Below are positions 5,796-11,349 of a DNA stretch of 12,441 nucleotides, one piece after another. The notes beneath the pieces are model-generated. The model was not told where the DNA came from. It saw only the letters and a list, made by a program, of their open reading frames with translations, and did no database searches. The first letter of the stretch is position 1; each line of letters starts with the position of its first letter. The stretch lies in NCBI GenBank assembly GCA_017402895.1, contig JAFPLG010000108.1, positions 1-12,441 on the forward strand. The letters run 5' to 3'. The stretch is from Paludibacteraceae bacterium (GTDB lineage Bacteria; Bacteroidota; Bacteroidia; Bacteroidales; Paludibacteraceae). Both the position numbers and the translations under genes were made by a program.

Positions 5796-7395
5796 AACGA
5801 CCCATTACATCGTACCACTCACCTCCACGAAGAATAAAGACTTGACCATGGCGTAGCACTTTCTGTGCTGCGCCTTGTGTTTTAGGAGAGGCGATGTCCG
5901 TGCCGGTGCCCTGAATATCAAAGCACACCTGCGAGATACGTGTGCTCGTTCCGGCCGAACGCTGGATTGTGAACGAACGGGCATCCGCCGGCGCCTGGAG
6001 ACTAACGGTCTCTTTGGCAGCACCGGAGATGGTATACTGGGTGTTGGCGTTGCTGTTCCAGTGGTAGGCAATGGTGTTCTTCCCGTCCGCCCAGTTGGGG
6101 ATCGTCACGTCGAACTCGACAGCGGCAATCGTAGCACTATAGGCCGAGAAATCGAAGGTGATATAGTCGGCATTGCCACCCATATTCAGAAACCCCGCAT
6201 CCCAGGTGCTCTTGCTCATATTGGCCGTGACGGCCAGCAGATTGAAGTCGGCCGGTATACCGCCATTAGCCACCGTAGGAGCTGCACCGAGACCCAGGTT
6301 GACGCAGCAGTCACCGCTCACAACGACGGTGTCCTGCGTGGGCGGGTCTACGGGTGTCTCGCCGCCGTCGCAGGACGAGGATACCTCGGCCGTATTGGTG
6401 ACGGTAAGCGTCGCGCCTGCACCACAAGTGGCATGGATGACGTAGTTCTTGGCATCGGCAGCAGAGAGCGCGTCGTAGGCATAGGTGGGAGCAGAGACGC
6501 TACCGCTATTCGACGGCAGGTTGCCGGTGCAGTTGACAAACTTGCAGTAGTTGGTGGTGTTGTTGAACGCCTTATAGATATTCTTTGCACTATTCGCCTT
6601 GCCGGCAAACGTGCATCCCTCGAAATAGCTGCTCACATTCTCCGGACCTACGTAGTAGTCGGCTACGGATGAGTTCCAATAGCAGCCGAGATAATGGATG
6701 AGCGCATTGCGGCAACGGGTCATGCGCTGCTTGCAACCCTCGTCCCACCAGCAGAAACCGTACGTAATGTTGTACGTTCCGTCAGCCGGTTTGTCGGTGC
6801 TGCTGGACCCTACGAGATTGGAGAAACGATGGTCGTCCGCACCGCCGGAACCACCGGCTTTGGGTTCTTTTAGGTAGCGGAAGCGGCACCAGCTGACGGT
6901 GATATTGTCTGACTTACCCTTGATATCAAAATTGCCGTCGCAGCCGTCCTGGAAATCGCAGTGGTCGACCCATACATTCTTAGCACCATCCAGACAGAGG
7001 TTGTCCCATCCGTCGCAGTCGTATGCGCCGGGACCCTCGAAAGTGAGGTTGCGCAGCAGCAGGTTGCTGCCCTTCAGATAGAGAATGCCGGAAGTGGTGG
7101 CGTTCTGCTGCTTGGAGATCAACTTAACACCCGGCAATGCCATAATGGTGAGGTTCGACTTGTCCGTACTGATATGACTGCTCACGGTGATGTTCTTGGT
7201 GATGATAATCACGCTACCTGCTTTGCCTAATGCGGACGACAATTTCGATTCGCTATCCACCAAGGTTGGAGTGGCTGTTCCGCCACCCGTGACGGACGTA
7301 CCGGCATAGCCCCAACTCTGCGAAGCACAATAATTCACCGCGTGCGCGGACAAAAAGAACAAGAAAGAAAGGGCTATAATACAAATCTTTTTCAT
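5782..7395 (-). CDS. Secreted pectate lyase (polysaccharide lyase family 1 type)
   Basis: 537 residues with a signal peptide (1-19, ending AHA). Residues about 25-340 show the right-handed beta-helix pattern of PL1 lyases. VDHCDFQDGCDGNFDIKGKS (143-162) and ITVSWCRF (165-172) match the Ca-binding strand region. QRMTRCRNALIHYLGCYWNS (223-242) matches the conserved RxPxxR...H...N block, with Thr in place of the usual Pro; Arg224 is the likely catalytic base. It would cleave polygalacturonate by beta-elimination outside the cell. After a Pro/Thr linker (about 345-357), residues 358-495 form a probable beta-sandwich of unknown role, perhaps carbohydrate-binding. The end (AQKVLRHGQVFILRG...Y...G) is shared with the adjacent endonuclease-fold protein. 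No SusC/SusD genes are in view, so it is not in an obvious polysaccharide utilization locus. The promoter is at 7420-7450. Confidence 0.92.
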   Translation of the reverse strand: MKKICIIALSFLFFLSAHAVNYCASQSWGYAGTSVTGGGTATPTLVDSESKLSSALGKAGSVIIITKNITVSSHISTDKSNLTIMALPGVKLISKQQNATTSGILYLKGSNLLLRNLTFEGPGAYDCDGWDNLCLDGAKNVWVDHCDFQDGCDGNFDIKGKSDNITVSWCRFRYLKEPKAGGSGGADDHRFSNLVGSSSTDKPADGTYNITYGFCWWDEGCKQRMTRCRNALIHYLGCYWNSSVADYYVGPENVSSYFEGCTFAGKANSAKNIYKAFNNTTNYCKFVNCTGNLPSNSGSVSAPTYAYDALSAADAKNYVIHATCGAGATLTVTNTAEVSSSCDGGETPVDPPTQDTVVVSGDCCVNLGLGAAPTVANGGIPADFNLLAVTANMSKSTWDAGFLNMGGNADYITFDFSAYSATIAAVEFDVTIPNWADGKNTIAYHWNSNANTQYTISGAAKETVSLQAPADARSFTIQRSAGTSTRISQVCFDIQGTGTDIASPKTQGAAQKVLRHGQVFILRGGEWYDVMGRSINL

Positions 7396-7419
7396 AACCT
7401 ATGCGAATAAATTTGTGCG

Positions 7420-7450
7420 CAAAGGTACAAAAAAAAACTTTCCCTGCAAA
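7420..7450 (-). promoter_or_regulatory. Promoter of the pectate lyase gene
   Basis: On the minus strand, TTTG (complement of 7447-7450), a 19-bp spacer and TACCTTTG (complement of 7420-7427) match the Bacteroidetes promoter. The ATG at 7395 is 24 nt beyond the -7 element. The -33 TTTG falls inside the 3' arm of the upstream operon's terminator hairpin, and the terminator's T-run forms much of the spacer. Confidence 0.82.
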
Positions 7451-7466
7451 ATTTATTGCAGAGAAA
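7429..7466 (-). terminator. Rho-independent terminator of the Spm/ybeY/transpeptidase operon
   Basis: Read on the minus strand: arms TTTCTCTGCAA and TTGCAGGGAAA (complement of 7456-7466 and 7439-7449) form an 11-bp stem with one G-T wobble and a 6-nt loop, followed one base later by nine Ts (complement of 7429-7437). It lies 27 nt after the stop codon of the last operon gene. Confidence 0.82.
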
Positions 7467-7493
7467 GCACAATTTCCGTCAAATAATCCACAC

Positions 7494-8276
7494 TTAGCGT
7501 TCGAACGACAGTTTCTTGTGGTTGATGGGGAAGACGATAACCTTCTGACCCGGTTGGGCATAGCGGTCGTGGAGCACCAGCAGGTCGGCGTCGCGCAGAC
7601 GGATACAACCCTCGCTGCCCTGACCGGGAACGGACTTGGCATTGTTGGTCGAACCGTGGATACCGATAGAGCGATTGCTGCGTACGTTGGGATTGCAGTC
7701 GCTGCGGCTCAGGTCGAGACGCATAAACCAGTAGCCGTAGGCCAGTATGTTGCCTCGTCCGTCCTTGAAGTCATGCCGCCATGTATGGGCATCTTTGATC
7801 TCCAGAATATAGAACGGCTTAGCCATTGAGCACTCGGGGGTGCAACCGTCACCATTCTTGGTCTTATCGCCCTTGTTGCGTCCGTAGCAGATAGGGAAAG
7901 TGGCTGCCAGAAGGGTATCAATGCCCACTACCTCATAGACCGAGAGGATGAGTTCCGCTTTGCTGACCACAAAGAAGCAGTTTTGTTTCGTTACCTTCTC
8001 TCGATAGATCTGCATGACGCTCAGGTCCGGCGCTGACGGTTCTTCCCTTTCTACGCGCAGCATGAGGTCCGTTGCGGAAGCGGAAAAATCGAAGGCGGTT
8101 GAGTCAATCGCAGTTGAATCAATCGCTACCGAGTCGATGGCGACAATCGTTGTGTCTTCATAATACGGCAGCAGGGTCGTGTCGCCGCTCAGGCCTAAGG
8201 TCTGCGACATGGCGTTTGTAGCCAGCCCGAGAATCAGGCCAACGACTATCAATAGACGTTGAAAGATAGGTCTCAT
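7494..8276 (-). CDS. Exported L,D-transpeptidase (YkuD fold), second copy
   Basis: 260 residues. The hydrophobic signal is about 7-24 (cleavage near AMSQ). A low-complexity acidic/Ser-Thr stalk follows, with five-residue repeats (VAIDS, VAIDS, TAIDS, TAFDF; 45-64). The catalytic domain spans about 97-250. GIHGS (205-209) carries the conserved His207, and SEGCIRL (221-227) carries the nucleophile Cys224 and Arg226. The family makes 3-3 crosslinks between diaminopimelate residues of peptidoglycan or attaches proteins to it, in the periplasm. The usual GDxxTPEG motif reads GDGCTPEC here, giving an extra Cys pair (145, 149) that is also present in the paralogue at 8826-9554. It is the last gene of the operon, with a terminator 27 nt downstream. 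Whether it crosslinks or anchors cannot be told. Confidence 0.9.
   Translation of the reverse strand: MRPIFQRLLIVVGLILGLATNAMSQTLGLSGDTTLLPYYEDTTIVAIDSVAIDSTAIDSTAFDFSASATDLMLRVEREEPSAPDLSVMQIYREKVTKQNCFFVVSKAELILSVYEVVGIDTLLAATFPICYGRNKGDKTKNGDGCTPECSMAKPFYILEIKDAHTWRHDFKDGRGNILAYGYWFMRLDLSRSDCNPNVRSNRSIGIHGSTNNAKSVPGQGSEGCIRLRDADLLVLHDRYAQPGQKVIVFPINHKKLSFER
8088..8147 (-). repeat. Intragenic 15-bp-period repeat encoding an AIDST-type stalk
   Basis: Four consecutive five-codon units in the second L,D-transpeptidase encode VAIDS, VAIDS, TAIDS and TAFDF after the signal peptide. The paralogue at 8826-9554 lacks them. Likely a flexible spacer between membrane or signal region and catalytic domain, and prone to length variation. 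Confidence 0.65.
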
Positions 8277-8280
8277 ACGC

Positions 8281-8826
8281 TTATTTCAGAGTGCAATAAT
8301 CGGAACTGATCCAGCAGATACGACCCATGTAGCTCACTTTGTAGAAGCCGTTGACGGTCACGCCCAGATAGTCGAGTACGTCACCATGGTTGAAGTAGAC
8401 AGGTTTGCCGGTCTCCACCCAGATGAAGTAGTCGTAGTTGGTGCCCGGTCCGGTACGCAGACGCAAGTGCTTAGCATGCACGACGCATTTGGTTTTCTGA
8501 CGCGGTTGCGATCCGTTATTCACGCCACCGCCATTGCAGTCGCACAGCGAAGCAAAGTCGCGGCTGATATAGAGTTCTTCGCCCTGGTAACGAACGCGAT
8601 ACCAGTTGTTGTCGTAGCTCTTGCCCAGATAGGTGAGTACGGTGCCCTTGTTGAGCTGGCAGTAGATGCCGTACTCCTGACCGGGACCGTAGCGCAGACG
8701 CACGTTCTGGCCGGTGACTTTAACGCACTCTGCGCGGAGGGCAGATGCGGAAGACTCGGTTTGCACCATCGGCAAACCAAACAGCATGACCATCAGAAGG
8801 GTCACGATAAAACTGCGGTTTCTCAT
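8281..8826 (-). CDS. Exported protein with two bacterial SH3 (SH3b) domains
   Basis: 181 residues with a signal peptide (about 1-28). Two SH3b domains follow. The first, about 33-95, has NVRLRYGPGQEY and NNWYRVRYQGEELYIS. The second, about 113-180, has HLRLRTGPGTNY and GFYKVSYMGRICWIS. A short Asn/Gly/Gln linker joins them. SH3b domains usually target cell-wall enzymes to peptidoglycan peptides, and here no enzyme domain is attached. The gene sits between two L,D-transpeptidases: its ATG overlaps the stop of the first by one base (TAATG), and its stop is 4 nt before the second. It may therefore act in trans as a wall-binding partner for one or both (inferred). Paired cysteines in both halves may form disulfides in the periplasm. 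Confidence 0.88.
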   Translation of the reverse strand: MRNRSFIVTLLMVMLFGLPMVQTESSASALRAECVKVTGQNVRLRYGPGQEYGIYCQLNKGTVLTYLGKSYDNNWYRVRYQGEELYISRDFASLCDCNGGGVNNGSQPRQKTKCVVHAKHLRLRTGPGTNYDYFIWVETGKPVYFNHGDVLDYLGVTVNGFYKVSYMGRICWISSDYCTLK

Positions 8827-9554
8827 TATTTCTTAGATTTGGATTGTTTATAAGGTTCGATGATAACGGTCTGACCGACATAAGCATAGCGGTCGTGGAG
8901 CACCTCCAGGTCCTCGTCGCGCAGACGCACGCATCCCTCGCTGCCGTTACCGGGAACCGACGACTCGTTGTTGGTGGAGCCGTGGATACCGATAGAGCGG
9001 TTGCCGGCCACGTCGGGGTTGTCGGGAAAAGACTGCGACAGGTCGAGACGCATAAACCAGTGGCCATAGGCCAATATCTCACCGCGTCCGTCCTTGAAGT
9101 CGTGGCACCAGGTGCTGGCATCCTTGATCTCGGAGATATGGAAGGGATGCTGCGGGTCGCACTCGGGGGTGCAGTTGTCGCCCTGGCGGGTCTTCTGCCC
9201 CTTGTTCTTCGCATAGCAGACGGGGAAAGAGGCTACTGTGACGGTGTCCTTGCCATGGTTCCTTATCTCACGAACATAGAGTTTGTAGTCGGTCTTGGAA
9301 ACCAGGAGGAAACAATTCTTACGGTTGACCTCTTCCTCGGCAAGGATGCTCTCGGAAGCCTCTATAGAGCCGGCGGGAGCGATTTCACCGCCTGGCTGTT
9401 CTCGGTAGGAACGCGAGGGTAAGATTACGGTGGTGTCTTGGTCTATCCGTTGCTCGCTCGCTTCGGGTGCCTTGCGGCAACTGCGGATAATAAGCGACAC
9501 GGCCAGCAATGCGGCAGCCAGAATAAAAACGGATATCAGTGCTTTTCGGTTCAT
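8826..9554 (-). CDS. Membrane-anchored L,D-transpeptidase (YkuD fold), first copy
   Basis: 242 residues. A single hydrophobic segment at about 5-24 is followed by RSCRK. The Cys is not in a good lipobox, so an N-terminal membrane anchor is more likely than a lipoprotein. The catalytic domain (about 78-234) has GIHGS (189-193, His191) and SEGCVRL (205-211, Cys208 and Arg210). It is clearly paralogous to the gene at 7494-8276. Shared blocks include STW/HTW-x-HDFKDGRG and RSIGIHGSTNN, plus the unusual CTPEC at 128-132. It is probably periplasmic, acting on peptidoglycan stem peptides. The ATG overlaps the ybeY stop (ATGA) and its stop overlaps the SH3b gene start, so translation is coupled along the operon. 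The basic tail (KQSKSKK) is unlike the other copy. Confidence 0.9.
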   Translation of the reverse strand: MNRKALISVFILAAALLAVSLIIRSCRKAPEASEQRIDQDTTVILPSRSYREQPGGEIAPAGSIEASESILAEEEVNRKNCFLLVSKTDYKLYVREIRNHGKDTVTVASFPVCYAKNKGQKTRQGDNCTPECDPQHPFHISEIKDASTWCHDFKDGRGEILAYGHWFMRLDLSQSFPDNPDVAGNRSIGIHGSTNNESSVPGNGSEGCVRLRDEDLEVLHDRYAYVGQTVIIEPYKQSKSKK

Positions 9555-9976
9555 ACGAGTATGGTTTTGAGTAGTTGGAGTGCGCGTTCTTCTTTCTCGG
9601 TCATCTGAGCCTTGGTCTCGGGTGTCTTATCGCCCTGACCGGTCAGATGGAGTGCGCCGTGGATGATGATACGGTGGAGCTCGTCCAGAAACGCAATGCC
9701 GAGTTGCTCAGCATTAGAACGAACGGTATCGAGCGAGATGAATATATCGCCGTTGAGCGTTGAGGCCGTAGAATAGTCGAAGGTGATAACATCGGTATAG
9801 TAGTCATGCCCGAGGAACTCACGATTGACTTCCAGTTCGCGCTCGTCGGAGCAGAAGATATAGTTCAGGTTGCCCACCGAGAAACCGTAATCGGCGGCGA
9901 CGGCACGTATCCATCGTTCTATCATGCGCTTGTTGAGCGCAGGCATCTCGGTTTGTTGAACGCTGAAAGTTATCAT
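9551..9976 (-). CDS. ybeY: Endoribonuclease YbeY (16S rRNA 3'-end maturation)
   Basis: 141 residues from the ATG at 9974-9976. The frame runs on upstream to 10057, but that part only shadows the end of the Spm gene, and MITFSVQQTE begins like the family. The metal-binding block HGALHLTGQGD (106-116) has His106 and His110. Asp116 stands where the third His (GYDH) is found in proteobacterial YbeY; as I recall, Asp-Lys-Thr-Pro here is normal for Bacteroidetes. The DVITFDY strand is at 62-68. YbeY is a metal-dependent RNase needed for 16S rRNA maturation and ribosome quality control. It starts 1 nt after the upstream stop and overlaps the L,D-transpeptidase start by 4 nt. A ribosome factor inside an envelope operon probably sets a basal, growth-linked expression level (inferred). 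Confidence 0.95.
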   Translation of the reverse strand: MITFSVQQTEMPALNKRMIERWIRAVAADYGFSVGNLNYIFCSDERELEVNREFLGHDYYTDVITFDYSTASTLNGDIFISLDTVRSNAEQLGIAFLDELHRIIIHGALHLTGQGDKTPETKAQMTEKEERALQLLKTILV

Positions 9977-9977
9977 A

Positions 9978-11210
9978 TTAGCCAAAGAATATATTCGCCA
10001 CGATAAAGGCCGTGACCATACCGGCAAAATCGGAGAGGAGGCAGCAAGCCACCGCATGGCGCGTATCCTTGATATCTACACTGCCGAAATAGACGGCCAG
10101 CACGTAGAATGTGGTGTCGGTTGTTCCCTGGAGCGTACAGCAGAGCCGTCCTACCAGGCTGTCGGCACCATGTGCTGTCATAGCCTCGATCATCAGTCCA
10201 CGCGCTCCGCCACCGCTAAGGGGTTTCATCAGTGCTGTCGGTACAGCTCCGGCCATGTCGGGATTGATGCCGCACTTGGCGAAGCACCATGCCAGTCCGT
10301 GCTCCAACATATCCATGGCACCGCTGGTGCGGAACATACCTACGGCTACGAGGATAGCCACCATGAACGGGATGAGCGAGACGGCCGTCTTAAAACCGTC
10401 TTTTGCGCCGTCGATAAAGGCTTCGTAGACGTTGATCTTCTTCGTGGCGGCTTGTGCGATAAACCACGTGATGACGCCCAGCAGGAAGATGGCAGCAAAG
10501 GCGGCAGAGACGGTGGTGAGCTGCTCCTGCGGCAGATGGGCCGCAAGCACAACCATGCCCGCCATGAGGGCTGTCAGTCCGATGATGGTACCCATAACCA
10601 CTTTGTCCCAGATGCGAATGCGCTGAACGAAACAGCAAGAGAGCAGTCCGACCAGTGTGGAGACGTAGGTGGCGATGAGTATAGGCAGGAAGACGTCAGC
10701 CGGGTTGGCTGCGCCGAGTTGGGCACGATAGGCCATGATAGAGGTAGGCACGATAGTCAGTCCGCTGGCACCCAGCACGATGAACATGATCATCGAGTTG
10801 CTGGCGCGCTTCTTATCCACGTTCAGTTCCTGGAGCTCGCTCATCGCTTTGAGTCCCATCGGCGTAGCGGCATTGTCGAGTCCGAGCACGTTGGCCGACA
10901 CGTTCATGAGCATAGAACCGAAGACCGGGTGGTTCTTAGGTATCTCGGGGAAGATGCGGCTGAAGAAAGGTGCTACGCCGCGACTGAGCGTGTTGATCAC
11001 GCCTCCGCGTTCGCCAATCTTCATGACACCGGTCCAGAACGTAAGCACGCCGGTCAGTCCGAGTGCCAGTTCGAAACCCGTTTTCGCATTCGCAAACGTG
11101 GAGTTGAGCAGCTCAGAGAAGATGTCGGTCTGTCCGTAACAGAACGCTTGTACCAATCCGATAATGACGGAAAGAAGGATAAGCGATATCCAGATGTAAT
11201 TCAAAACCAT
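9978..11210 (-). CDS. Fused SpmA-SpmB (spore maturation / nucleoside recognition domain) membrane protein
   Basis: 410 residues and strongly hydrophobic. The N-terminal half (about 1-200) is SpmA-like, with NVSANVLGLDNAATPMGLKA at 103-122. The C-terminal half (about 210-410) is SpmB-like, with KPLSGGGARGLMIEAM at 329-344 and QGTTDTTFYVLAVYFGSV at 361-378. In Bacillus, SpmA and SpmB are separate inner-membrane proteins needed for spore core dehydration and are encoded with the carboxypeptidase DacB. As far as I recall, fused versions are common in non-sporulating Bacteroidetes, where their role is unknown; transport has been suggested for the domain. It is the first gene of the operon leading to ybeY and two L,D-transpeptidases. 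The -7 element lies only 4 nt from the ATG, so the transcript may be leaderless. No internal ATG would leave the first helix intact. Confidence 0.9.
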   Translation of the reverse strand: MVLNYIWISLILLSVIIGLVQAFCYGQTDIFSELLNSTFANAKTGFELALGLTGVLTFWTGVMKIGERGGVINTLSRGVAPFFSRIFPEIPKNHPVFGSMLMNVSANVLGLDNAATPMGLKAMSELQELNVDKKRASNSMIMFIVLGASGLTIVPTSIMAYRAQLGAANPADVFLPILIATYVSTLVGLLSCCFVQRIRIWDKVVMGTIIGLTALMAGMVVLAAHLPQEQLTTVSAAFAAIFLLGVITWFIAQAATKKINVYEAFIDGAKDGFKTAVSLIPFMVAILVAVGMFRTSGAMDMLEHGLAWCFAKCGINPDMAGAVPTALMKPLSGGGARGLMIEAMTAHGADSLVGRLCCTLQGTTDTTFYVLAVYFGSVDIKDTRHAVACCLLSDFAGMVTAFIVANIFFG

Positions 11211-11214
11211 GCCG

Positions 11215-11246
11215 CAAAATTACACTTTTTTGATGAATTGTGCAAA
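11215..11246 (-). promoter_or_regulatory. Promoter of the Spm/ybeY/transpeptidase operon, probably leaderless
   Basis: On the minus strand, TTTG (complement of 11243-11246), 20 bp, then TAATTTTG (complement of 11215-11222) is a full consensus match. Only GCGGC remains around the expected start site before the ATG at 11210, so transcription should begin at or within a few bases of the start codon. The -33 element is one arm of the 16-bp palindrome TGCAAATTTATTTGCA (11241-11256) shared with the divergent promoter. Confidence 0.75.
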
Positions 11247-11250
11247 TTTA

Positions 11251-11282
11251 TTTGCATATTCGCATTTTTTTTGGTAATTTTG
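11251..11282 (+). promoter_or_regulatory. Promoter of the divergent PH-like gene
   Basis: TTTG at 11251-11254, 20 bp, TAATTTTG at 11275-11282. The ATG at 11350 lies 67 nt beyond, giving a leader of about 60 nt. The -33 elements of this promoter and of the minus-strand promoter at 11215-11246 face away from each other across 4 bp and form a perfect palindrome (11241-11256). Confidence 0.75.
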
Positions 11283-11349
11283 CAGTCAGAATTTTGCGCA
11301 CACTTATGGATGGCAAGCAATACTATGTTTAACACTTAAATAACTAATC

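Noticed and set aside
5875..6672. 265-codon open frame on the + strand
   Set aside because: Antisense to the pectate lyase, whose lyase motifs and signal peptide are convincing.
8826..9554. Lipoprotein signal in the first L,D-transpeptidase (Cys26)
   Set aside because: The sequence before the Cys (Ile-Arg-Ser) does not fit a lipobox, so an N-terminal membrane anchor is more likely.
9977..10057. Upstream extension of ybeY
   Set aside because: It is the out-of-frame end of the Spm gene. The family-like N terminus starts at 9976.
11306..11332. Tiny upstream frame MDGKQYYV in the leader of the PH-like gene
   Set aside because: Eight codons, no ribosome-binding signal and no attenuator structure beside it; likely chance.
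10056..11339. 427-codon open frame on the + strand
   Set aside because: Opposite the SpmA-SpmB fusion. Its His/Gly/Glu-rich translation is typical of antisense to membrane-protein codons.
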